This document shows, piece after piece, positions 1 through 6,540 of a stretch of 8,754 bases of DNA (the first letter of the stretch is position 1; each line of letters opens with the position of its first letter). The translations under genes were made by a program, and so were the position numbers. The DNA is from Bacteroidota bacterium (lineage in GTDB: Bacteria > Bacteroidota > Bacteroidia > Chitinophagales > Chitinophagaceae). Location of the stretch: positions 1 to 8,754 of the forward strand of contig JAURLW010000091.1 in assembly GCA_030831005.1 (NCBI GenBank). Reading direction: 5' to 3'. Under the pieces are notes generated by a model. The model was given only the letters and a program-made list of their open reading frames with translations, did no database searches and was not told where the DNA came from.

Positions 1-97
1 AAAAACACTTAGCAATCCAGCTGAAGTAATCTTTGTCAAAATGAAATTTTAAATAAAAACTACGCTGTAGTTATTATCCATTTAAAACTAACAATCT
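1..97. other. Left-edge intergenic stretch, possible tail of an upstream gene
   Basis: Frame 2 on the + strand is open from the window edge to a TAA at 50-52 and would encode 16 residues ending in VKMKF. Frame 3 stops at 27-29, so neither reading is proven to be a real gene end. A small perfect inverted repeat, AACTAC-GCT-GTAGTT (58-72), follows and could be a weak terminator, but it has no T-tract. I see no convincing TAnnTTTG promoter for the gene starting at 98. The nearest match (AATCTTTG, 28-35) has one mismatch and no partner element. Confidence 0.2.
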
Positions 98-835
98 ATG
101 AAACAGCAAATATCAAATGTTATCAAAAATTCAAATCCAAAACATAAAAAAATGTTTTATTTTATTACCACATTGCTACTAATAGTATGCTCGTGTTTTC
201 TCTCAATACATAAGTTATATGGACAAAAAAATGAGTTTGGTATAGTGTATACTTATACAGATTACAATTATAACGAAATGAGCGATTTAGGAATTCGTTA
301 TCTGCGCTATTTCAATCCAAGATTGAGTGCCAGCTTAAGTTTTGACAATCAAAAAAATGCATCTATTTCAAGCAGTGGAGGTGGCTATTTCTCTTTTACA
401 TTTTTTGAAAACATCTATCAAAACTATGCTTCCATCTCCAATTTCGATTTATGCTTACAGTATAATTGCTTAAAACCTGGTAATCGACTTAGTTTAAATC
501 CTTTTCTAGGTATTAGCAATCAGCTCTATATTGTTAATTATATTCCATTAGCAGAATTTAGAGATAATACCCTTACCTATTATAAAGAAGTACGTGATTA
601 TAGATCGTCTTTTGTTATGCCTAAATTTGGCCTTAATGTGAGCTATAGAATCTACTCGCTTTTAAAAATAGGTGTAGAACTTTATTACAAAAGCTTATAC
701 AATGCTACGGATAAAAGGATTTTTACAGAAAAAATAAACTGGTATAATAACCAAGGCTTGTATGCTAATAATACCAAAACATACAATGTTCCCAATCAAT
801 TTGGTATCAGCTTTAGTCTACTCGTTCAATTTTAA
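98..835 (+). CDS. Secreted outer-membrane beta-barrel-like protein, function unknown
   Basis: The 245-residue product carries a signal peptide. A hydrophobic stretch (about residues 19-36, rich in L, I, F and C) is followed by LYG-Q, with likely signal peptidase I cleavage after Gly42, leaving Gln43 at the N-terminus. The rest alternates polar and aromatic residues in short strands (for example GIVYTYTDYNYNE and LGIRYLRYF) separated by N/S/G-rich turns. It ends in SFSLLVQF with a terminal Phe, as in outer-membrane barrels recognised by the BAM machinery. These are direct observations; the barrel fold is inferred from the pattern. Two starts are possible. The ATG at 98 gives an 18-residue basic extension before the hydrophobic core, while the ATG at 152 (Met19) gives a compact 24-residue signal peptide and is equally plausible. 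It is convergent with the next gene and ends 13 nt before the shared terminator. No enzymatic motif is visible, so no function is assigned. Confidence 0.8.
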   Translation: MKQQISNVIKNSNPKHKKMFYFITTLLLIVCSCFLSIHKLYGQKNEFGIVYTYTDYNYNEMSDLGIRYLRYFNPRLSASLSFDNQKNASISSSGGGYFSFTFFENIYQNYASISNFDLCLQYNCLKPGNRLSLNPFLGISNQLYIVNYIPLAEFRDNTLTYYKEVRDYRSSFVMPKFGLNVSYRIYSLLKIGVELYYKSLYNATDKRIFTEKINWYNNQGLYANNTKTYNVPNQFGISFSLLVQF

Positions 836-848
836 TTGCCTTATCCAT

Positions 849-881
849 AAAAAAGGGGCTGCAGATTGCAGCCCCTTTTTT
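849..881. terminator. Bidirectional intrinsic terminator between convergent genes
   Basis: A perfect GC-rich stem GGGGCTGCA / TGCAGCCCC (855-863 with 867-875) encloses the 3-nt loop GAT. It is flanked by six A on the left (849-854) and six T on the right (876-881), so the whole element can pair over 15 bp. The flanks supply a U-tract after the hairpin in both directions. It lies 13 nt after the stop at 835 and 15 nt beyond the stop of the minus-strand gene at 897, the expected place for a terminator shared by two convergent genes. Confidence 0.93.
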
Positions 882-896
882 AAAACTATTTAAATA

Positions 897-1427
897 TTAT
901 ACTACTTCTAAATTATAATCTTGGTAGGTAGTACATAATTCTACTGCATAATCTTTACTAAAATAGATTTTAGGATTGAATCTTGAAAATACAGGATAGC
1001 GAGTATCTGGTATTGACTTGTCGATAAAGTTATAACCTGCTAAATATAATTGTTGATCAGTAATTTTTACACGATATACTCTTCTATGTTCATACTTGTC
1101 TAACATAGCAATCAACTCATTTTTATCCATACGTGCTTGTGAAGTTAACTTCTCTACATGCACCACTTCACCATTATCCGGTTTGTTGGTAAAACGTAAT
1201 TCAAAATTATGTACAAAGCAACTTAAGCAGTACACATTTTTATAAATTACGGCAGGATTGTTTTCGTCGCCAATGATACGTACATCGGTTAAACCAGATA
1301 AACGAAAAAATTCTAACAAACGTCTGTTTCTGCGTTCGATAACTTCTTTTGTAACGCCTTTGCTTGGCATAGAAGAACTGTCTAGATTGGGATTGTTTTC
1401 CTCGCGGGCAAGTGATAGATCTTTCAT
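897..1427 (-). CDS. Uncharacterised cytoplasmic protein, 176 residues
   Basis: I do not recognise this family. The start chosen is the ATG at 1427-1425. The frame can be extended to a TTG at 1439, but that adds only four residues and ATG is preferred. There is no signal peptide or membrane segment, so the protein is probably cytoplasmic. Residues 1-25 are polar and low in complexity (NNPNLDSSSMPSKG), followed by a basic helix (about 27-43, EVIERRNRRLLEFF). A mixed alpha/beta region contains a CxxC pair (Cys67 and Cys70 in YCLSC), which could bind metal or be redox-active, although there is no second CxxC. The C-terminal third has a run of aromatic residues (RYPVFSRFNPKIYFSKDYA) typical of a folded beta-rich domain. 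It is transcribed divergently from the GlcD-type oxidase and converges on the barrel gene at the shared terminator, so it appears to be monocistronic. It could be a small regulator or a lineage-specific housekeeping protein, but nothing decides this. Confidence 0.75.
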   Translation of the reverse strand: MKDLSLAREENNPNLDSSSMPSKGVTKEVIERRNRRLLEFFRLSGLTDVRIIGDENNPAVIYKNVYCLSCFVHNFELRFTNKPDNGEVVHVEKLTSQARMDKNELIAMLDKYEHRRVYRVKITDQQLYLAGYNFIDKSIPDTRYPVFSRFNPKIYFSKDYAVELCTTYQDYNLEVV

Positions 1428-1506
1428 AGATTTCAACAAATTTTAAAATTGTTATTGGTTGTATTTAAATTAAAAAAAACTTCATTAAAATAGCAAATAG
1501 TACCAT

Positions 1507-1522
1507 TAGGTTTGCAAATATA
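1507..1522. promoter_or_regulatory. Candidate divergent promoter core, symmetric -7 elements
   Basis: TAGGTTTG (1507-1514, + strand) is followed immediately by CAAATATA (1515-1522), whose reverse complement is TATATTTG. Both match the Bacteroidota -7 consensus TAnnTTTG exactly, back to back around a TTTGCAAA palindrome. For the minus strand, a TTTG at 1548-1545 lies 22 nt upstream, within the usual 17-23 nt range for the -33 element. It would start transcription about 80 nt before the ATG at 1427. For the plus strand I see no -33 TTG at the right distance, so that half is less certain. Confidence 0.45.
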
Positions 1523-1561
1523 AAACGATTTTGTTTATATCGTGCAAAATAGGCTATTAAT

Positions 1562-1591
1562 TTGACATCAAATCTTGTGCCATTTTATAAA
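1562..1591 (+). promoter_or_regulatory. Candidate promoter of the GlcD-type oxidase gene
   Basis: TTGACA (1562-1567) and TATAAA (1586-1591) are separated by 18 nt, close to the classic sigma-70 pattern. The same stretch can be read in Bacteroidota style as TTTG (1561-1564) plus TAAATTTC (1588-1595, one mismatch to TAnnTTTG) at 23 nt spacing. Either reading places the transcript start near 1598-1602, upstream of the ATG at 1621 but on or after the ATG at 1597. This is one reason to prefer 1621 as the start. It rests on sequence matching alone in an AT-rich region. Confidence 0.3.
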
Positions 1592-1620
1592 TTTCAATGG
1601 CAATCTTTTACCTTTATACC

Positions 1621-3030
1621 ATGCAATTTTCAGCTATACAATCCCATCACCTAGAAGCCTTAATTGCCTTATTAGGTGAAGATGCACTCCTTACTGATTT
1701 AGAACAGCTAGAGCTACGCAGTTCAGACCATACCGAAGATCTGGTATTTATACCCGAATTAGTGGTTGTACCAAGTGAAGTAGATCAGATTGCTAAACTC
1801 CTTCGCTATTGCAACCAAGAACAAATAGCTCTTACCGTACGCGGTGCGGGCACCGGATTGAGTGGTGGCGCCTTACCTATACATCAAGGTATTGTGCTAG
1901 ATATGCAACGCTTCAATAAAATACTAAAAATAGATACCGATAATTTTCAAGTAACAACAGAACCCGGCGTTATAACACAAGTATTACAAGAGGCTGTTTT
2001 AGCGCATGGGCTACAATATCCTCCCGATCCGGCGAGTAAAGGATCTTGTTTTATAGGAGGTAATATTGCGGAAAATTCAGGTGGTCCGCGTGCCGTAAAA
2101 TATGGTGTAGTAAAAGATTATGTACTCAACTTAGAAATTGTTTTAGCCGATGGCACCGTTATGTGGACTGGTGCTAATGTTCTAAAAAATGCTACGGGTT
2201 ATAATCTCACTCAATTGATAGTAGGAAGTGAAGGCACCCTTGCAGTGGTCACTAAAATAGTATTGAAATTAATACCGGCTACAACAGCCAATGTATTATT
2301 ACTGATTCCATTTCGCAATGCAGCAGAAGCTTGCAGTGCTGTAAACACGATTTGCTTAGCGGGCATAACCCCATCTGCTTTAGAATTTATGGAACGAGAT
2401 GCCTTAGATTGGTCAATGCGTTTTTGCAATACAACAGCCATTAGTATTCCTGACGATATTCAAGCACATTTGCTTATAGAATTAGATGGCCATAACGAAG
2501 AGCAATTATTAGCTGAAGCGGAGCAAATAAGCAAGTTGGTAACAAAGTATGACATTGGCGAATTACTATTTGCAGACACAGCGGCCCAGAAAGAAACATT
2601 ATGGCAATTGAGAAGAAAAGTGGGCGAAGCTGTAAAAAGCAATTCGGTATATAAAGAAGAAGATACCGTTGTACCTCGTGCTCATTTACCCGAATTATTG
2701 ACTTACATAAAAGAATTAGGCAAGGAGTATGGCTTTCAATCGGTTTGCTATGGTCATGCTGGCGATGGTAATTTGCATGTTAATATCATCAAAGGAACAC
2801 TTAGCGATACTTTTTGGCATAAGGAATTACATGTGCCTATCCGAAAATTATTTGAATTCGTTCATGCATTAGGAGGCACTATTTCTGGCGAGCATGGTAT
2901 TGGCTTAGTGCAAAAAAATTATTTAGATATCGTTTTTGATCCAGCACAAATAGCGCTTATGAAAGCCATTAAAAATGTTTTTGACCCGAAAGGTATTTTG
3001 AATCCAGGGAAAATATTCCCGGACAATTAA
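1621..3030 (+). CDS. GlcD-type FAD-linked 2-hydroxyacid oxidase/dehydrogenase
   Basis: This is a flavoprotein of the VAO/PCMH family, GlcD branch, which oxidises a D-2-hydroxyacid such as D-lactate, glycolate or D-2-hydroxyglutarate to the 2-oxoacid. Numbered from Met at 1621 (469 residues), the FAD-binding domain has the pyrophosphate loop VRGAGTGLSGGALP (73-86), a PPDPASKGSCFIGGN segment from 134, and GSEGTLAVVTK (202-212). The C-terminal oxidase domain has an Arg pair (331-332), GHAGDGNLH (His379 and His386) and SGEHGIG (Glu424); these His/His/Glu positions match the divalent-metal and substrate site of D-2-hydroxyglutarate dehydrogenase-type enzymes. NPGKIFP (461-467) closes the domain. 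Length is normal and no key residue is missing. An in-frame ATG at 1597 would add MAIFYLYT, which the family does not need. No glcE or glcF partner or fused iron-sulfur domain follows, so glycolate oxidase is less likely than a stand-alone dehydrogenase. The exact substrate cannot be read from sequence. Confidence 0.93.
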   Translation: MQFSAIQSHHLEALIALLGEDALLTDLEQLELRSSDHTEDLVFIPELVVVPSEVDQIAKLLRYCNQEQIALTVRGAGTGLSGGALPIHQGIVLDMQRFNKILKIDTDNFQVTTEPGVITQVLQEAVLAHGLQYPPDPASKGSCFIGGNIAENSGGPRAVKYGVVKDYVLNLEIVLADGTVMWTGANVLKNATGYNLTQLIVGSEGTLAVVTKIVLKLIPATTANVLLLIPFRNAAEACSAVNTICLAGITPSALEFMERDALDWSMRFCNTTAISIPDDIQAHLLIELDGHNEEQLLAEAEQISKLVTKYDIGELLFADTAAQKETLWQLRRKVGEAVKSNSVYKEEDTVVPRAHLPELLTYIKELGKEYGFQSVCYGHAGDGNLHVNIIKGTLSDTFWHKELHVPIRKLFEFVHALGGTISGEHGIGLVQKNYLDIVFDPAQIALMKAIKNVFDPKGILNPGKIFPDN

Positions 3031-3082
3031 CGATTCTTTACACTTTATAAATAGTAACTTTAAGCACCTAAAAGCGCATCCT

Positions 3083-3706
3083 ATGAAGAAAACTTTATTA
3101 GTAGTTTTATGGCTTACTACACAGTTGCAAAGCTGGGGACAAGATACCTATTCGAGCAGTGGAAGAAAAAAACAATTAAGTAACTCCAATGGCTTCGATA
3201 AATCTAAATTAGTATACGGATCAGGATTTAATTTCTATGCCGGTAATACTACTTATTTTAGTTTGTCGCCCGTGATAGGTTATAAAATAGTAGAACCTGT
3301 TGCTGTAGGCATAGGCGTAAGCTATCAATATCAACATGTAGCTAACTACCCTATCTATAATAGAATCAGAAATACATATGACCCTTATACATTAAAAGCT
3401 AATTATGTAAGTCCATCGCTTTGGGCAAAAGCTATTATTTTCAACAATGTTTACCTCTGCGCCCAATTAGAGCGCAATATCGTGTATAGAAACGATTTTG
3501 AGTATGACAATAACAATGTTATTGTAGAGAAAAATGTGACCATCAAAAGTAATTCTACACTTGTAGGTTTTGGCTTTAAACAAGCCATTTCAGACCGAGT
3601 TTCTTTTCTCACGAGTTTTCTATTTGATGTCGGTAATGACCCCTATAGTCCTTACCGACAAACTGGCAATTTTACCTATGATGCAGCTGTGGTAGTGGGA
3701 TTTTAA
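3083..3706 (+). CDS. Small outer-membrane beta-barrel protein, function unknown
   Basis: The 207-residue product starts with a short signal peptide (MKKTLLVVLWLTTQLQSWG) and likely cleavage after Gly19, leaving Gln20. A polar segment (about 20-40) precedes alternating strand-like sequence with many aromatic and Gly residues: LVYGSGFNFYAG, YFSLSPVIGYKI, AVGIGVSYQYQHV, YVSPSLWAKAII and TLVGFGFKQAI. The last residues, AAVVVGF, form a final strand with a terminal Phe, the outer-membrane insertion signature. The pattern resembles the small eight-stranded porin-like or OmpW/OmpA-like barrels annotated as outer membrane beta-barrel protein in Bacteroidota, without an OmpA peptidoglycan-binding domain. 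It starts 52 nt after the oxidase gene and ends 15 nt before the symporter gene, so co-transcription with the symporter is likely. It has no clear sequence identity with the other barrel in this window (98-835), so the two do not look like recent duplicates. Function is unassigned. Confidence 0.85.
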   Translation: MKKTLLVVLWLTTQLQSWGQDTYSSSGRKKQLSNSNGFDKSKLVYGSGFNFYAGNTTYFSLSPVIGYKIVEPVAVGIGVSYQYQHVANYPIYNRIRNTYDPYTLKANYVSPSLWAKAIIFNNVYLCAQLERNIVYRNDFEYDNNNVIVEKNVTIKSNSTLVGFGFKQAISDRVSFLTSFLFDVGNDPYSPYRQTGNFTYDAAVVVGF

Positions 3707-3721
3707 TTCTTAATTTAATTT

Positions 3722-5191
3722 ATGAACACAACTTTTTTATTAGCACTTATCCTACTTTACTTTATTATTTTATTAGTCGTTGCTTTTTTTACTTCAAAAA
3801 ATGCAAGTAATGATTCTTTTTTTATTGGCAATAAAAATAGTCATTGGGGATTAGTAGCCTTTGGCATGATTGGAACCAGCTTAAGTGGCATGACGTTTAT
3901 AAGTGTTCCTGGAACGGTAAGTACTAGTGGATTTAATTACTTTCAAGTGGTGCTTGGCTATTTTATAGGCTACATCATTGTGGCCTATGTATTACTTCCG
4001 CTCTATTACAAGCTAAATGTTACCTCAATATATTCCTATCTAGCAACTCGTTTAGGTATCGTTCCTTATAAAACGGGAGCAGCATTTTTCATGTTATCGA
4101 GAACATTGGGCGCTACCTTACGCCTATATCTGGTTATCAAAATCTTACAAGTATTTATTTTAGATAATTTAGGAATATCCTTTGAGCTTACCACCATTAT
4201 TATCATTACTATGATTTTGGCCTATACGTTTAAAGGTGGTGTTAAAACCATTGTTTGGACAGACACTTTACAAACCAGCTTTATGCTTTTGTCACTTGTC
4301 ATTAGTGTATTTTACTTAAAAAGCAATTTGCACATTTCTTTTGCAGAGCTTTGGTCTTCATTAAAGCAAAATAAAATTGATACGATTTTTTATACCGATT
4401 ATCAGGATACTAAATTTTTCTTGAAGCAAATTGTTGGCGGCATATTTGTTACCATTACCATGACGGGCCTAGATCAAGAAATGATGCAAAAGAATATTAG
4501 TGTAAAAACACTTAAAGACGCTCAAAAAAACATGCTAAGCTTCAGTGTGATTTTAGTGTTTGTGAATTTTTTATTTTTAATACTAGGTGCCCTGTTATTT
4601 TTATATGCACAACAAAACAATTTACAAGTAAAGCCTGATGAGCTCTTCCCTACCATAGCTTTAAGCAATGCATTTCCATCATTTGTAGGCATCTTATTTA
4701 TAATCGGATTGATATCTGCCTTATTCCCAAGTGCTGATGGGGCAATAACGGCGCTTACTTCTTCATTTTGCTTAGATATTCTAAACTTAAAAAATAATCC
4801 AGCTATTCGTCCCGAAAAACAAGAACAAACGCGCAGAATAGTCCATTTATCCTTTGCCGGTATTTTCTTGTTATTAGTTTTCTTTTTCAGAACCATTGAT
4901 AATGGCAGTTTGATAGATATGCTACTAAAAATTGCTTCTTATACCTATGGCCCTTTACTGGGCATCTTTGGTTTTGGGATCCTTACCAAAAGAAGTGTAA
5001 AGGCATGGTTGGTTCCGGTAGTATCAATATTAGCCCCTATCATTTGCTATTTATTGCAAAGCCAATGGGCGTCATATTTTGGCAACTATAAATTTGGATT
5101 AGAATTACTTATCATCAATGGAAGCTTAGTATTTTTTACCATGCTTCTTTTTTCAAACAAACAAGTAAGTATACATGATGGAAGAGCATAA
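3722..5191 (+). CDS. Sodium:solute symporter (SSS family) inner-membrane transporter
   Basis: The 489-residue polytopic membrane protein has about 13 hydrophobic segments, the count expected for the SSS family (LeuT fold, TC 2.A.21). It begins with a hydrophobic helix (3-23), then the family-typical SKNASNDSFFIGNKNSHW linker and the broken TM1-like segment GMIGTSLSGMTFISVPG (48-64). TYSSS family landmarks follow: RLGIVPYK (110-117), the AYTFKGGVKTIVWTD stretch (167-181) that corresponds to the conserved GG-x-x-AV-x-WTD motif, and the TM8 segment with SADGAITALTSSF (337-349) ending in DIL, where one ligand of the second sodium site normally lies. It should import a small organic solute driven by sodium; the substrate (sugar, amino acid, sialic acid, organic acid) cannot be told from sequence. 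It lies 15 nt after a barrel-protein gene and its last 17 nt overlap the next gene in another frame, indicating translational coupling. Length and topology look intact. Confidence 0.92.
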   Translation: MNTTFLLALILLYFIILLVVAFFTSKNASNDSFFIGNKNSHWGLVAFGMIGTSLSGMTFISVPGTVSTSGFNYFQVVLGYFIGYIIVAYVLLPLYYKLNVTSIYSYLATRLGIVPYKTGAAFFMLSRTLGATLRLYLVIKILQVFILDNLGISFELTTIIIITMILAYTFKGGVKTIVWTDTLQTSFMLLSLVISVFYLKSNLHISFAELWSSLKQNKIDTIFYTDYQDTKFFLKQIVGGIFVTITMTGLDQEMMQKNISVKTLKDAQKNMLSFSVILVFVNFLFLILGALLFLYAQQNNLQVKPDELFPTIALSNAFPSFVGILFIIGLISALFPSADGAITALTSSFCLDILNLKNNPAIRPEKQEQTRRIVHLSFAGIFLLLVFFFRTIDNGSLIDMLLKIASYTYGPLLGIFGFGILTKRSVKAWLVPVVSILAPIICYLLQSQWASYFGNYKFGLELLIINGSLVFFTMLLFSNKQVSIHDGRA

Positions 5192-5870
5192 ATTAAAAAA
5201 AAGAGATTGGACTGAGACCAAAGCAAATTCTAGTTGGCAGATTTTTAAATTCATGGCTGAGTTTGTTCAAGGATTTGAAATGTTGGCTAAAATTGGTCCA
5301 TGTATTTCCATTTTTGGATCGGCACGTACACAACCTGGCAATGCCTATTACGACTTAACCGTTGAAATAGCAAAGCGTTTGTCGCAAGAAGGTTTTGGGA
5401 TTATTACCGGTGGAGGGCCTGGCATCATGGAAGCGGGCAATAAAGGCGCTAATCTTGCTGGTGGACCCTCTGTAGGTTTGAATATAGAATTACCTTTTGA
5501 GCAAACCGCTAATCCGTATATAGACAAAGACAAATCGCTCAACTTTGATTTTTTCTTTATCAGAAAATTAATGTTTACCAAATACGCACAAGGCTTTATC
5601 ATGATGCCAGGTGGCTGGGGCACCATGGATGAATTTTTTGAAATTGCAACCTTAATTCAAACTAAGAAATTTACGCAAACGCCTATGGTCTGTGTTGGCA
5701 AGGTCTATTGGCAAGGCTTATTTGATTGGATGCGCAGCTCTATGTTGGAAGGCGAAGGGAATATTAGTCCGGGCGATTTAGAACTCATCAAAGTATTTGA
5801 TACGACCGATGAAGTAGTGAATTATATTAAAGATTTTTATTCGAAAAATAAATTACAACCTAATTTCTAA
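5175..5870 (+). CDS. LOG-family nucleoside 5'-monophosphate phosphoribohydrolase
   Basis: This 231-residue protein belongs to the LOG (Lonely Guy)/TIGR00730 family, which hydrolyses cytokinin riboside or nucleoside 5'-monophosphates such as AMP to free base and ribose 5-phosphate. It has a Rossmann-like fold: SIFGSAR (45-51), TGGGPGIMEAGNKGA (78-92), the catalytic Arg in FIRKLMF (Arg130) and the signature PGGWGTMDE (145-153), whose Glu153 is the expected catalytic acid. All the active-site residues I can place are present. It is cytoplasmic, with no signal peptide. A polar N-terminal extension (1-40) precedes the core, as in type II bacterial homologues often annotated as TIGR00730 Rossmann fold protein. 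Two adjacent ATGs (5175 and 5178) can start it. Both lie inside the end of the symporter gene, overlapping it by 14-17 nt, so translation is probably coupled. The next gene starts 3 nt after its stop. Whether it serves nucleotide recycling or makes cytokinin-like bases is not decidable here. Confidence 0.92.
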   Translation: MMEEHKLKKRDWTETKANSSWQIFKFMAEFVQGFEMLAKIGPCISIFGSARTQPGNAYYDLTVEIAKRLSQEGFGIITGGGPGIMEAGNKGANLAGGPSVGLNIELPFEQTANPYIDKDKSLNFDFFFIRKLMFTKYAQGFIMMPGGWGTMDEFFEIATLIQTKKFTQTPMVCVGKVYWQGLFDWMRSSMLEGEGNISPGDLELIKVFDTTDEVVNYIKDFYSKNKLQPNF

Positions 5871-5873
5871 TAC

Positions 5874-6527
5874 ATGACTACACAATTAATACCTCCATCT
5901 ATAGAAAACTATGCTTGTGATTACTCCACTGAAGAAAGTCTTGTATTGTCCCAGTTGAATAGAGAAACACATTTAAAAGTTAATTTACCCATCATGCTTT
6001 CTGGACATTTACAGGGTAAAGTATTGGAATTTATTAGCTACATGATACAACCTAAGCAGGTGCTTGAAATTGGTACCTATACTGGTTATTCCGCTATTTG
6101 CTTAGCTGCAGGCTTAAAAGAAAATGGCGAATTGCACACCATTGATATCAATGAAGAGCTATATGATATGTGTCAATCCTATTTTGAAAAAGCAGGATTG
6201 AGTAAAAAAATAATTCAACATATTGGCAATGCAGCCGATATAATACCAGGGATTGATTGTATTTTTGACTTAGTTTTTATTGATGCAGACAAACAAAATT
6301 ATCATCTTTACTATGATTTAGTTATTGATCGATTGCCGATAGGTGCTTATATTCTTGCCGATAATGTGTTGTATGATGGAGAAGTATTACTTGCGCAAGA
6401 AGAACAAAGTAAAAACGCCAAAGCGATTCAAGCCTTTAATGAAAAGATAAGAGCTGATAAAAGGGTTATACAAGTTTTACTGCCCATTAGAGATGGATTA
6501 TTATTAATGAAAAAAATTAGCGATTAA
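5874..6527 (+). CDS. SAM-dependent O-methyltransferase, CCoAOMT-like class I
   Basis: A 217-residue cytoplasmic methyltransferase of the Methyltransf_3 (caffeoyl-CoA O-methyltransferase/catechol OMT-like) family. It transfers methyl from S-adenosylmethionine, usually to a catechol-type hydroxyl, using a divalent metal. Motifs in order: the substrate-approach helix around LPIMLSGHLQGKVLEF (38-53), the SAM-binding loop VLEIGTYTGYSAI (63-75), the acidic residue at the end of beta-2 (HTIDIN, Asp91), FIDADKQNY (135-143) with metal ligand Asp137, LADNVLYDGEV (161-171) with likely ligands Asp163 and Asn164, and the C-terminal PIRDGLLLMKK (204-214). Length matches the bacterial family and nothing is missing. 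The ATG at 5874 lies 3 nt after the LOG stop, and the following glucosaminidase gene begins 13 nt after its stop, so it is mid-operon. Substrate is unknown. Homologues in Bacteroidota are mostly uncharacterised, so I do not give a symbol. Confidence 0.94.
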   Translation: MTTQLIPPSIENYACDYSTEESLVLSQLNRETHLKVNLPIMLSGHLQGKVLEFISYMIQPKQVLEIGTYTGYSAICLAAGLKENGELHTIDINEELYDMCQSYFEKAGLSKKIIQHIGNAADIIPGIDCIFDLVFIDADKQNYHLYYDLVIDRLPIGAYILADNVLYDGEVLLAQEEQSKNAKAIQAFNEKIRADKRVIQVLLPIRDGLLLMKKISD

Positions 6528-6540
6528 GATTACCAACAAC

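Noticed and set aside
1258..1446. Plus-strand open frame of 62 codons overlapping the start of the minus-strand gene
   Set aside because: It is antisense to a better-formed gene, has no recognisable domain or promoter, and is short enough to occur by chance.
2211..2642. Two minus-strand open frames inside the oxidase gene
   Set aside because: Both are complements of a fully conserved enzyme gene, with no homology signal of their own.
3009..3020. Inverted repeat GGGAA / TTCCC near the end of the oxidase gene, considered as a terminator
   Set aside because: It lies within codons of the conserved NPGKIFP motif, is only 5 bp per arm and has no T-tract, so it is explained by coding.
3055..3062. 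TAACTTTA as a promoter for the barrel gene at 3083
   Set aside because: The highly conserved final G of TAnnTTTG is missing, and there is no -33 TTG at a suitable distance. Read-through from the oxidase is as likely.
4522..4896. Minus-strand open frame of 124 codons inside the symporter gene
   Set aside because: It is the reverse reading of transmembrane-segment coding sequence. The Lys/Asn-rich product has no domain, while the plus-strand frame has clear family motifs.
5348..5626. Minus-strand open frame of 92 codons inside the LOG gene
   Set aside because: It lies opposite the conserved GGGPG and PGGWGT coding stretch. Its Pro-rich product reflects the complement of Gly codons.
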